Assembly (NCBI GenBank): GCA_934162265.1
Contig: CAKPHZ010000017.1
Coordinates: 1-28,055, forward strand
Reading direction: 5' to 3'
Length of the DNA stretch: 28,055 bases
Origin: an uncultured Bacilli bacterium
Lineage (GTDB): Bacteria > Bacillota_I > Bacilli_A > RF39 > UBA660
How positions within the stretch are numbered: the stretch's first letter is position 1; each line of letters begins with the position of its first letter. Below, in pieces: positions 15,529 through 23,200 of this stretch. The position numbers and the translations under genes were made by a program. The notes beneath the pieces are model-generated. The model did no database searches, was not told where the DNA came from, and saw nothing but the letters and a program-made list of their open reading frames with translations.

Positions 15529-17175
15529 TTGAGTAAAATTAAAATTTTTAGTTTAGGTGGATTAAATGAAATTGGAAAAAATATGTATGTTATAGAAATT
15601 GATAAAGATATTTTGGTTATTGATGCGGGATTAAAATATGCTGATGATCAAATGCTTGGTATTGATTATGTTATTCCTAATATTGAATATTTAAAAGAAA
15701 ATAAAAAGAGAATAAAAGGAATTTTTTTAACGCATGGTCATTTTGAGAATGATGGAGCTATTCAAGATATTGTTGAATCTTTAAGTGGAATTCCTATTTA
15801 TGGATCTAAATTTACGATTGCTTTATTGAAAAAGGAATTAGAGATGAAGAAGGTTTCTACAAAAAATTTAGTGGAAATTCCTGCGTATAAAACTTTGAAT
15901 GTTGGGCATGTTAAGGTTTTTCCTGTTGGATTATCTCATTCTATTCCTGATAATTTAGGGTATGCTATCTATACAAAGGATGGAGTAATTTTTTATGCTT
16001 CTGATTTTGTTTTTGATGCGATGATGAGGGGACATTACCAAACGGATATGGGAAAACTTGCTTATATTGGAAAACAAGGTGTACTTTGTTTAATGGCAGA
16101 GTCTGTTTATGCAAATAAGGTTGGTCATACTTCACCTAATCACCGTATTTCTAGTTTGATTCGTGAGACTTTGAGTAAGGCTGAAGGAAGAATTATTTTT
16201 AATGTATTAAGTTCCCATTTATATCGAATACAAGAGTTATTTAATGAAGTATCAAAGACAGATCGTAAGATTATTATTATGGGTAAGAAGTTACAAAGTA
16301 TTGTTGAATATGCAACACAAAATAATTATTTATTTGTTGATCCTAAGTGTATTGGAGATTTATCGAATATCAATGATCCTGATGTTGTAATTGTTAATTC
16401 TAATGATCGTGAAAGACCATATTCTACTATTTATAAAATTGTTAATGGATATGATAAATTTGTAAAATTAAAACCTAGTGATACAGTGTTTTTAGCAACT
16501 CCTATTTATGAAGGAAGAGAGAAAACTTTTTATAAGTTATTAGATGATATTTCTAAATTAGATGTTGAAGTAGTGACACTTTCTAAAGAGAATTTATCTC
16601 ATCATGCTTCTTCTGAAGATTTAATGATGATGATGGATTTGATGAAACCAAAATATTATTTTCCTATAAAAGGAGAATATCGTCATCAAGTGGCAAATGC
16701 TAATTTAGCTATGCAAGTTGGTATTCCTGCCAATCATATTATCTTAAAAGAAAATGGGTTTGTTGCTAGTTTTGTGAATGGAAAGTTAAATGAAAATGAT
16801 TTTTCTAAGATTCCATGTGGGGATATCTCTATAGATGGAGATTCTAGTGATGATATTGGAGAGGTTGTTTTAAGAGATAGAGAAATGTTATCAGATAATG
16901 GAATTATTGTTATTTCTGCTACTTTATCAAAGAAGACAAAGAAGATTATTGCTGGGCCAGAAATTTTAACTAGAGGTTTTGTTTATGTTAAAGATAGTAC
17001 TGAGTTAATTGAACAAATTAAAGAGATTTGTACTAAGGTAATTGTAGAAAATGTTCATGATAATTATGTTGATTATGGTAAGATTAAGAGTGGTATTCGT
17101 GAGAATTTGAGTAAGTATTTAAACGGTCAAACTGGAAATAAGCCTATGATTATTAGTGTACTTCAAGAAATATAA
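15529..17175 (+). CDS. rnjB: RNase J2-like protein with degenerate metal site
   Basis: This beta-CASP metallo-beta-lactamase family protein belongs to the RNase J group, which handles mRNA decay and 5'-3' trimming. The fold is complete: LGGLNEIGKNMYVIEID, SHSIPDNLGYAI, SDFVFD, the KPKYYFPIKGEYRH segment and a C-terminal domain (GPEILTRGFVYV). Active RNase J1 has HGHxDH, but here the motif is HGHFEN (69-74). The HGEYR metal ligand is Lys381 (KGEYR). The same positions are lost in Bacillus RNase J2, so this is best read as the J2-type partner of an RNase J1 encoded elsewhere. TTG start 15529 follows AAAGGAG with good spacing. Length 548 aa is typical. It is a single-gene unit with its own terminator. 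Confidence 0.88.
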   Translation: MSKIKIFSLGGLNEIGKNMYVIEIDKDILVIDAGLKYADDQMLGIDYVIPNIEYLKENKKRIKGIFLTHGHFENDGAIQDIVESLSGIPIYGSKFTIALLKKELEMKKVSTKNLVEIPAYKTLNVGHVKVFPVGLSHSIPDNLGYAIYTKDGVIFYASDFVFDAMMRGHYQTDMGKLAYIGKQGVLCLMAESVYANKVGHTSPNHRISSLIRETLSKAEGRIIFNVLSSHLYRIQELFNEVSKTDRKIIIMGKKLQSIVEYATQNNYLFVDPKCIGDLSNINDPDVVIVNSNDRERPYSTIYKIVNGYDKFVKLKPSDTVFLATPIYEGREKTFYKLLDDISKLDVEVVTLSKENLSHHASSEDLMMMMDLMKPKYYFPIKGEYRHQVANANLAMQVGIPANHIILKENGFVASFVNGKLNENDFSKIPCGDISIDGDSSDDIGEVVLRDREMLSDNGIIVISATLSKKTKKIIAGPEILTRGFVYVKDSTELIEQIKEICTKVIVENVHDNYVDYGKIKSGIRENLSKYLNGQTGNKPMIISVLQEI

Positions 17176-17187
17176 TATTAATTTTTA

Positions 17188-17221
17188 GAAAAATACTGTT
17201 AAAGAGTGTTTTTCTTTTTTT
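17188..17221 (+). terminator. Terminator of the RNase J2-like gene
   Basis: GAAAAATACT (17188-17197) pairs with AGTGTTTTTC (17205-17214) through one G-T pair around a 7-nt loop, followed by a T run at 17215-17221. Confidence 0.8.
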
Positions 17222-17229
17222 CTTTTGCA

Positions 17230-17238
17230 TGCTATAAT
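17230..17238 (+). promoter_or_regulatory. Extended -10 promoter of the GNAT-deaminase gene
   Basis: TGC followed by TATAAT at 17233-17238 forms an extended -10. The -35 position falls in the T tract of the preceding terminator and is poor. Confidence 0.5.
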
Positions 17239-17258
17239 GATAGTAGGAGAGTGATAAA

Positions 17259-18140
17259 GTGGAGTATAGAAAATCGTATCCAACGGATGCTTATTTATTG
17301 ATTCAGTTAAGGAATGAAGTATGGAAAAATACTTATTACGATGTTTTACCTAATAGAATTTTACAGTATATGAAAGAAAATAAAGAAGAGATGGTAAGTC
17401 ATCTAAGGGATCAAATTATGGAGAATAATCGGATTATTGTTGCTTTAGAAGATAATAAAATAGTAGGGTATATCTTTTATGCAAAGTCACAAATTGATTT
17501 ATATGATACGGCTGCTGAGATTAGAGAAATTATAGTATTACCGCATTATCAAAGAAAGGGAATTGGAAGAAAGTTATATCAATTAGCGAAAAAAGAATTG
17601 AAGAAATTAGGATATCATACTTTGGTTGTTAGTTATCCTTCTATTGGTAAGGATAAAGAATTTTTTCAATGTTTAGGAGGAGAGATGAAAGAGAAGTTCT
17701 CCCATGATATTTTAGGATATCCTATTTCTTGTGACCTTTTTTCTTTCCAATTAGATGATACTATAGAAAATACTTCTTCAGATTGGCAAATTTTATATCA
17801 AGAAGTTCAGAAAAAAATAGGACTTTTAAATGATATAAATAAAGAAATAGCAGCAGTGATGAGTCCTCAGGGGAATATTTATTTTGGACTAGGGATAAAA
17901 AATAAAGTTTGTCCATTAGAAGGTGCTTTATCTAATTTATATTTAAATGGAGAAAAAGAGATTAGTAAAATTATGATTATGAATAAAAATAGTAAGGTTG
18001 TTTTGCCTTGTGGGAAATGTAGAGATTTATTCATTTACTTAGGATATGGTAAGACTGAAATTTTATTTGATATGGGTTCTTTGAAGGTTATTTCTTTAAA
18101 AGGTTTAAATCCTTATTATAAAGCTGAAGAAAAAGTATAA
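17259..18140 (+). CDS. GNAT acetyltransferase fused to a cytidine-deaminase-like domain
   Basis: Two domains are joined in 293 aa. Residues 1-150 are a GNAT N-acetyltransferase with the acetyl-CoA loop QRKGIGRKL after the strand EIREIIVLP. Residues 170-290 look like a small zinc cytidine/blasticidin deaminase. The PCGKCR motif (Cys251, Cys254) is conserved. The usual CAE motif is CPLEGAL (Cys218, Glu221), with one residue more between Cys and Glu. The deaminase may therefore be altered or specialised for a different base or nucleoside. A nucleoside-like antibiotic would fit both acetylation and deamination, but that is inference. The GTG start at 17259 follows AGTGATAAA. The gene ends in a terminator shared with the convergent lipoprotein gene. 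Confidence 0.75.
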   Translation: MEYRKSYPTDAYLLIQLRNEVWKNTYYDVLPNRILQYMKENKEEMVSHLRDQIMENNRIIVALEDNKIVGYIFYAKSQIDLYDTAAEIREIIVLPHYQRKGIGRKLYQLAKKELKKLGYHTLVVSYPSIGKDKEFFQCLGGEMKEKFSHDILGYPISCDLFSFQLDDTIENTSSDWQILYQEVQKKIGLLNDINKEIAAVMSPQGNIYFGLGIKNKVCPLEGALSNLYLNGEKEISKIMIMNKNSKVVLPCGKCRDLFIYLGYGKTEILFDMGSLKVISLKGLNPYYKAEEKV

Positions 18141-18162
18141 GAGGTTTTGTTCTTATACTTTT
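18131..18162. terminator. Bidirectional terminator between convergent genes
   Basis: AAAAGTATAAGA (18131-18142) and TCTTATACTTTT (18151-18162) pair perfectly around an 8-nt loop. Both flanking stop codons lie in or next to the stem. Confidence 0.88.
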
Positions 18163-19027
18163 ATTTATATAATTCTTTTTTTAATTCATTAATATTATTG
18201 GTCATGATAGTGATGTAGTTTTCGTTGCTATTGGTAATGTTTCCATCAGTAGAGTGCATAGTATTTATTGTGATTTGTTCTAAGTTGTTGTCTTTAATTA
18301 GTTTTGTTACTGTATCATTCGTTTTTGACGTTGTAGAGTATATATATTTAATTTGGTTTTCCTTAATTAGATTTTTTACTTCTTCGACTTTGTTGGTACT
18401 TAGGTCTTTATTCTCTTCTAGTGAAATGACTTTTAATCCATATTTTTCTAGAAATTTAAAAACATCACTATCAGTTACAATAATTTTATATTTTGCACTG
18501 GTTATAGCTTCTGTTAGATTGGCATCTAATTTAGATATTTCATATTCTAAATCTTTATATTTATCATTTATTTCTTCTACTAAATATGGATTAGTAATAT
18601 ATTCAGCAAGTCCATTTTTTAGATTTTCTGCCATCATTAAATAATTATTAGGACTTAGCCATAATTCTTCGATTGAATCATTATATTTCATTCCAGTTGC
18701 AACATCAATTACTTTTAGTTTAGAATTTAGGTTAATCATCTTAACTGCATAATCTCTATCTTTATCTAAACTATTAAAGACAAATAAGTCACTTTTGCTG
18801 TATTCTTCTAATTTTCTAGTAGATATCTCATATTTATCTACATCTACTCCTGTTGGATAGACACTATATACTTTAGCGTGATCTTCGTATAGTTTGTTAA
18901 TAATAAAATTAATAGGGTATGTTGTTGTATAAATATTGATATTATCCATTTTTGTTTCAGTTTTTTCACAGCCACTTAGTAGTCCTATACTAAAAAACAT
19001 AATTAGTAAATATATTATTTTCTTCAT
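18161..19027 (-). CDS. TroA/ZnuA-like substrate-binding lipoprotein lacking the His ligands
   Basis: The 288-aa product has a lipoprotein signal peptide with lipobox LSGC (Cys20), so it should be tethered outside the membrane. The fold matches cluster A-I zinc/manganese binding proteins (SBP_bac_9): IYTTTYPINFIINKL, PTGVDVDKYEIS, ELWLSPNNYLMMAENL, VTDSDVFKFLEKYGLKVISL. At all three usual His ligand sites the residue differs: Asp64 (normally DPH), Glu121 (normally HVW) and Ser187 (normally HDAF). No permease or ATPase gene is beside it. It may bind a different ion, work as a non-transport sensor or adhesin, or have lost metal binding. TAGGAGAA precedes ATG 19027. Confidence 0.78.
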   Translation of the reverse strand: MKKIIYLLIMFFSIGLLSGCEKTETKMDNINIYTTTYPINFIINKLYEDHAKVYSVYPTGVDVDKYEISTRKLEEYSKSDLFVFNSLDKDRDYAVKMINLNSKLKVIDVATGMKYNDSIEELWLSPNNYLMMAENLKNGLAEYITNPYLVEEINDKYKDLEYEISKLDANLTEAITSAKYKIIVTDSDVFKFLEKYGLKVISLEENKDLSTNKVEEVKNLIKENQIKYIYSTTSKTNDTVTKLIKDNNLEQITINTMHSTDGNITNSNENYITIMTNNINELKKELYK

Positions 19028-19053
19028 TTCTATTCTCCTATCTAATATAATAT

Positions 19054-19082
19054 ATTTTACAGTATTTTAAACTTTTTGTAAA
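19054..19082 (-). promoter_or_regulatory. Promoter of the lipoprotein gene
   Basis: Minus strand TTTACA at 19082-19077 and TAAAAT at 19059-19054, 17 nt apart. No Zur or MntR-like palindrome is evident. Confidence 0.55.
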
Positions 19083-19117
19083 CAGATACAAAATAAAAGA
19101 CTAAAAAATTAAAATTA

Positions 19118-19126
19118 TGCTATAAT
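19118..19126 (+). promoter_or_regulatory. Extended -10 promoter of rnc
   Basis: TGC followed by TATAAT at 19121-19126, about 28 nt before the start codon; the -35 is weak. Confidence 0.5.
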
Positions 19127-19153
19127 AAAATAGTTAGGGAAATGGGTGATAAA

Positions 19154-19795
19154 ATGGAAATTTTAGATAGACTAAATATTCATACAAATGAAGATTTATA
19201 TAGAAAAGCATTTACTCATACTTCTTATAGTAATGAACATGATGTTGAGAGTTACGAGAGATTGGAGTTTTTAGGGGATGCTGTTTTAGAGCTTACGATT
19301 AGTGATTATTTATATAATGAGAAGCATTTAGAAGAGGGAACTATGACTAAGATGAGAGCTTCTTATGTATGTGAGGAGGCATGTGCTACTTATTCTAGAG
19401 AACTTGGATTTGAAAAGGAGATTTTGTTAGGTAGTGGAGAGAATGAGGCTAATACAACGATACTTGCTGATGTTTTTGAGTCTTTTATTGGGGCAATGTA
19501 TATTGATCAGGGATTTTCTTATACAAGTAAGTTTGTGATGAATATTATTATTAAATATATTGAGAAGAAAGTTGATTTTTTACATGATTATAAATCAGAA
19601 TTGCAAGAGTTAGTTCAGACTGTTCGTAAAAGTGTAAGCTATGAAATTGTTGATGAGAAGGGGCCAGCACATAATAAAACTTTTGTTTGTCAAGTTTTAG
19701 TTGATAATATTGTAATGGGAATGGGAAGTGGCAGTAGTAAGAAAGCTGCTGAACAGGCTGCGGCAAAGATAGCTTTAGAAAAACAAGTTAAGTAA
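19154..19795 (+). CDS. rnc: Ribonuclease III
   Basis: RNase III cleaves double-stranded RNA in rRNA precursors and some mRNAs. The 213-aa protein has the signature ERLEFLGDAVLEL with catalytic acidic residues, a second metal-binding segment (ADVFESFIGAMYIDQG), and a C-terminal dsRNA-binding domain (DYKSELQELVQ to SSKKAAEQAAAKIAL). Length is normal. ATG 19154 is preferred to ATG 19142 because GGTGAT lies 3 nt upstream, the spacing used across this window. The usual Firmicute neighbours smc and ftsY are absent; a rhomboid protease gene follows 13 nt later in the same probable operon. Confidence 0.95.
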   Translation: MEILDRLNIHTNEDLYRKAFTHTSYSNEHDVESYERLEFLGDAVLELTISDYLYNEKHLEEGTMTKMRASYVCEEACATYSRELGFEKEILLGSGENEANTTILADVFESFIGAMYIDQGFSYTSKFVMNIIIKYIEKKVDFLHDYKSELQELVQTVRKSVSYEIVDEKGPAHNKTFVCQVLVDNIVMGMGSGSSKKAAEQAAAKIALEKQVK

Positions 19796-19808
19796 GTAGG
19801 AAAGAAAA

Positions 19809-20363
19809 ATGAAGTATTTTAGTTATTTACAATATAATTCTTTAGTGATTTTGTCCTATTTTTTTCTTTCTTTATTTGTGTTATTATTGGGATATATATC
19901 AAAAGGAAAAAGTACTTACTTTTTTTCTTCTGGAAGAGGTAAAGCTTTTTCTTTAGTTACTTATGTGAGGATGTTTACTCATGTTTTAGGACATGCAGAT
20001 TGGAATCATTTTCGAAATAATTTTATTTATATTTTGTTAGTTGGTCCAATGATTGAAGAGAAATATGGGAGTCTTCCTTTACTAAAAATGATTTTATTTA
20101 CGGCATTTGTTACAGCATTAATTAATATTATTTTTAGTAAGAAAGATATTTTGGGCGCTAGTGGTATTGCATTTATGTTGATTTTGTTAAGTTCTTTGGT
20201 GAATATTCAAAGTGGAAAGATTCCTCTTACCTTTATTCTTATCTTTTTCTTTTATGTGGTCAGCGAAGTAATTGATGGGATGTTTAAAAAGGATAATATT
20301 TCTCATTTGTCTCATTTAATTGGGGCTATTTGTGGTTTCATTTATGGCTATTATTTATTTTAA
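19809..20363 (+). CDS. Rhomboid-family intramembrane serine protease
   Basis: The 184-aa protein has six predicted TM segments and the catalytic signatures of rhomboid proteases. They are HADWNHFRNNF (His67 and Asn70 in the oxyanion region), GASG with nucleophile Ser118, and SHLSHLIGAICG with catalytic His169. It should cleave TM segments of other proteins within the membrane. It lacks extra cytoplasmic or TPR domains, so it is a minimal rhomboid. It lies 13 nt after rnc with AGGAAAG before ATG, and 12 nt before the small basic gene, so these three form an operon. Substrates are unknown. Confidence 0.85.
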   Translation: MKYFSYLQYNSLVILSYFFLSLFVLLLGYISKGKSTYFFSSGRGKAFSLVTYVRMFTHVLGHADWNHFRNNFIYILLVGPMIEEKYGSLPLLKMILFTAFVTALINIIFSKKDILGASGIAFMLILLSSLVNIQSGKIPLTFILIFFFYVVSEVIDGMFKKDNISHLSHLIGAICGFIYGYYLF

Positions 20364-20375
20364 GGGGGTGAAATA

Positions 20376-20588
20376 ATGAAGAGATTAGAACGTTTAAAAT
20401 CAAAAATACTTTTGTCTAAAATGAAGACTTTTCTTATTGAAGAGAGGAGAAGGAGCTATTATCGAGATGAAATGAATGTAAAAGAACTTATTCCTTTAGA
20501 GAAAGATAAAAAGTTAGTGGTATATGAAAATGGAATGATTGATTTTATTCAGTATCAATCTAAAAAATTAATAAAAGAAAGAAGATGA
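20376..20588 (+). CDS. Small basic hypothetical protein
   Basis: The 70-aa product is strongly basic (many Lys and Arg, MKRLERLKSKILLSKMKTF, EERRRSYYRDE) and has no TM segment. A central YENGMIDFIQYQ piece looks like two beta strands. I do not recognise the family. GGGGGTGAA lies 3 nt before ATG, and the gene closes the rnc-rhomboid operon. Its charge would suit RNA binding, but that is guesswork. Confidence 0.7.
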   Translation: MKRLERLKSKILLSKMKTFLIEERRRSYYRDEMNVKELIPLEKDKKLVVYENGMIDFIQYQSKKLIKERR

Positions 20589-20605
20589 ATTTTCTTCTTT
20601 CTTTT
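20573..20605. terminator. Bidirectional terminator
   Basis: AAAAGAAAGAAGA (20573-20585) pairs perfectly with TCTTCTTTCTTTT (20593-20605) around a 7-nt loop. It ends the rnc operon on + and rodA on -. Confidence 0.88.
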
Positions 20606-21740
20606 AGTTGGTATATCTTAGACTTTCATTTGAAACATTAAAAATCATTCCTACCAATAGCATATAGGATAGAAGAGAAGAACCACCATAACTGATAAAT
20701 GGTAAAGTAATTCCCATGATAGGAAGCAATCCTATAGTCATAGAAATATTTTGTACTTGTTGGAATAAGAGTACAGCGATAACTCCTCCGATCGCATATT
20801 TATCCATAAAATCATTTGCTTTAAAGGTTGTATGAATTAAATTCATATCGAAGAATATGATTAATAAGATTAATAGACTTGCTCCTAGTAATCCAAAGTT
20901 TGAGGCTATGACGGAAAAGATAAAGTCGGTTTGCATTTCTGGAAAATAAATAGGAGTATGATTAAAACCATGTCCAAATATTCCAGCTGAACCAATAGCA
21001 ATTAAAGAATTTTTTAATTGCATTCCACTACTAGCAGACCAATTGGTAATTCTATCAATTCGGTAAAATAATCCAGTACCAAAAATTTTGATAAATAAAT
21101 CTTGATTACTAATATAGATTAATGCTCCTGTACCTAGTATGGCTCCTACTAATAGAATAGCAATAATAAACCATCTTTTTCTAATTCCTCCAATAAATAA
21201 CATGGTTGCTGTAATAATTAAATAAATCATTACAGCTCCTGTATCTGGTTCAATAAATGTTAATGCAGAAGGAATAGCTACTAGGATCAAAATTTTTATT
21301 AGGAATTTAAATTCTTCTTTAATAGTTGGCTCAATATATTTTTCATTAAATTCATGAATTAATCTTGCCAGAATAATAATTAAAAATACTTTCATAAATT
21401 CACTTGGTTGAATCGTTCCTATATAAGGAATTTTGAACCAACAAGTGGCATTTTTTCTGGTTACACCAAAGAATAAAACTAATATTAAGGAGAGTACACC
21501 AAAAGAATAAAACCACCAAGCATTATTATATAAAAATTTATTTCCTAAAAACATCATAAAATAAGCAAGGGCAAAACCAATAACATACCATATTCCTTGT
21601 TTTAACCAATAATCTTGAAATTCACTTCCTAAAGCATTTTTGGTACAATAAATGGAAATAATACTAATTATACCAAATAAAATAAGAGGAATAATAACCC
21701 CATTTTCTACTTTAAATTTTGAAATATTTTTTATGATCAT
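20604..21740 (-). CDS. rodA: RodA/FtsW-family (SEDS) peptidoglycan glycosyltransferase
   Basis: This polytopic SEDS protein (378 aa, about 10 TM) polymerises lipid II into glycan strands together with a class B PBP. Conserved pieces include IPYIGTIQPSEFMK, FIEPDTGAVMIYL, LKNSLIAIGSAGIFGHGF and FPEMQTDFIFSVIASNFGLLG. The C-terminal LLPIMGITLPFISYGGSSLLSYMLLVGMI is also conserved. RodA is favoured over FtsW because the gene is a lone unit outside a division cluster. A wall-synthesis enzyme argues against a wall-less mollicute. The start is uncertain: GTG 21746, GTG 21743 and ATG 21740 are in frame, but GGTGAT runs straight into the ATG, closer than elsewhere in the window. Confidence 0.92.
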   Translation of the reverse strand: MIIKNISKFKVENGVIIPLILFGIISIISIYCTKNALGSEFQDYWLKQGIWYVIGFALAYFMMFLGNKFLYNNAWWFYSFGVLSLILVLFFGVTRKNATCWFKIPYIGTIQPSEFMKVFLIIILARLIHEFNEKYIEPTIKEEFKFLIKILILVAIPSALTFIEPDTGAVMIYLIITATMLFIGGIRKRWFIIAILLVGAILGTGALIYISNQDLFIKIFGTGLFYRIDRITNWSASSGMQLKNSLIAIGSAGIFGHGFNHTPIYFPEMQTDFIFSVIASNFGLLGASLLILLIIFFDMNLIHTTFKANDFMDKYAIGGVIAVLLFQQVQNISMTIGLLPIMGITLPFISYGGSSLLSYMLLVGMIFNVSNESLRYTN

Positions 21741-21758
21741 CACCACATTTCTAAAAAT

Positions 21759-21787
21759 ATTTTAACACATATTGAAAAGTTTTGAAA
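21759..21787 (-). promoter_or_regulatory. Likely rodA promoter
   Basis: Minus strand TTTCAA at 21787-21782 and TAAAAT at 21764-21759, 17 nt apart. Confidence 0.4.
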
Positions 21788-21794
21788 CTATTTA

Positions 21795-21823
21795 TTGAAA
21801 GATTAAAAAAATTATGATAGAAT
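21795..21823 (+). promoter_or_regulatory. Likely promoter of the Cys-rich surface protein gene
   Basis: TTGAAA at 21795-21800 and TAGAAT at 21818-21823, 17 nt apart; back to back with the rodA promoter. Confidence 0.45.
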
Positions 21824-21892
21824 CTTATTAGAATAGTGATTGGTTAGGCAAAGTAAAAAAAATAAGGGGTTGGATAAGGCTAGGTGATGAAT

Positions 21893-23074
21893 TTGAGTAA
21901 CTTTATTGAAAAATTTTATCAATTTATTGATAAGATTGGTAAACCAAATTTTCTTTTGATTGTTTTTATTTTATTTATCATTTTCTTAACTGGTTTATAT
22001 CAAACTTTTTCTTTATTTACTTCTAGTGATGGTATGGATATTGTTGATGGAATAAAGACTTATCAATTTATTTTAAATCGTGATGTAGAAGAAAATACTT
22101 TAACTATACCTGCTAATAGTAGTAGAAATCTTCAAGTTACTGTATCTAATTTGGAAGATATTTCTTTAAAATATGGAATATATTATAGTTCTCCTAGTGA
22201 TTTATCTTCAGTTTCTTTAGGATATTTGGTCTATAGCGAATATTTACCTAATGGCATTATTTCTCCTAAAGATAATTATGAAGTATCTTTAAAAGTAAAT
22301 AATCAATCTGAGCAAGATGTTTCCATTAAACTTGGTGTTGTTTATGGGGTAGAAAAAGGTGGAGATTTATTATTGGATGCTGAAAATCACTGGTTTAATT
22401 TGTACCAAAGCACTTTAAGCGAAATGTCCGTTGGTTCTTATGTTAAATATGTTGGAAGTAATGGATGTGTAGGAAAAAAATGTGAAGGACAAAACGCAAA
22501 TTATGTGAGTGCTGAGGATATGGGATACTGTCGTAGTTCTGATCATAAATTTACAGTAAGTGGTTGGAGAATTGCCTATATTGCAGATAATTCTGCTTAT
22601 TTAGTTAGTGCAGGTTCTCCTGAATGTGTTTGCACTAATGCTGAAGGAACAGTTGGAGAAGAATGTAGTAGTTTTGATACTACAGCAGGTGCACAAAAAC
22701 ATATTGATAATTTGAATGAAATCGCTTTGAAATATTGTAATAGTACTTACGTAGATGGTGGAGTTTGTGATAGTACTAGTGCTTGGAATATGAATGATAC
22801 TGATTTCAAAAAGATTACAGGTTATTCTTTAGGGGATAAATTGAATAAGAATGGCTATTATTCTGCTAATGATTTAATGAATAATGGTAGTGATTATTGG
22901 TTTTCTACAGCTAGAGGAATGGAATTTACTTATTATTGGCAATCCAATTCTTCTACTATTAACGCGATTCATTCAGATACTGTTCTTGGTATTCGCCCAA
23001 TAATAAAACTTAAGTCTTCAGTTGTTGTTGTTGGAGGTAGTGGAACTGATCAAGATCCTTACACCATTGAGTAA
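21893..23074 (+). CDS. Membrane-anchored Cys-rich extracellular protein
   Basis: The 393-aa product has a short cytoplasmic N-terminus and one TM (FLLIVFILFIIFLTGLY, about 22-40), then a large extracellular part. Residues 60-170 look like an Ig-type beta domain (LQVTVSNLEDISLKYGIYY, YEVSLKVNNQSEQDVSIKLGVVYG). The rest contains eight Cys (GCVGKKC, GYC, ECVC, EEC, KYC, GVC), an even number that could form disulfides. It ends in a beta region with LGIRPIIKL and a Gly-Ser-Gly tail (GGSGTDQDPYTIE). Similar ends occur in surface proteins of gut Firmicutes; no enzyme motif is seen. TTG 21893 is chosen because GGTGAT sits 4 nt before it; ATG 21887 and GTG 21884 are alternatives. Confidence 0.7.
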   Translation: MSNFIEKFYQFIDKIGKPNFLLIVFILFIIFLTGLYQTFSLFTSSDGMDIVDGIKTYQFILNRDVEENTLTIPANSSRNLQVTVSNLEDISLKYGIYYSSPSDLSSVSLGYLVYSEYLPNGIISPKDNYEVSLKVNNQSEQDVSIKLGVVYGVEKGGDLLLDAENHWFNLYQSTLSEMSVGSYVKYVGSNGCVGKKCEGQNANYVSAEDMGYCRSSDHKFTVSGWRIAYIADNSAYLVSAGSPECVCTNAEGTVGEECSSFDTTAGAQKHIDNLNEIALKYCNSTYVDGGVCDSTSAWNMNDTDFKKITGYSLGDKLNKNGYYSANDLMNNGSDYWFSTARGMEFTYYWQSNSSTINAIHSDTVLGIRPIIKLKSSVVVVGGSGTDQDPYTIE

Positions 23075-23095
23075 TATTGCTTATTGGAATAGTTA

Positions 23096-23126
23096 TCCTC
23101 AAGTTTCTAAGACTTGAGGAATTTTT
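23096..23126 (+). terminator. Terminator of the surface protein gene
   Basis: TCCTCAAGT (23096-23104) pairs with ACTTGAGGA (23112-23120) around a 7-nt loop, followed by TTTTT at 23122-23126. Confidence 0.85.
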
Positions 23127-23149
23127 GAAGACAAAATTCTTTATCAGTA

Positions 23150-23178
23150 TTTTAAATTTAAAAAAATCATTATATAAT
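23150..23178 (+). promoter_or_regulatory. Likely dtd promoter
   Basis: TTTTAA at 23150-23155 and TATAAT at 23173-23178, 17 nt apart; a second TATAAT overlaps at 23178-23183. Confidence 0.45.
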
Positions 23179-23200
23179 ATAATAGAGATGAGGGAATAAT

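Noticed and set aside
18225..18644. Plus-strand frame of 139 codons opposite the lipoprotein gene
   Set aside because: Antisense shadow of a gene with clear fold and lipobox.
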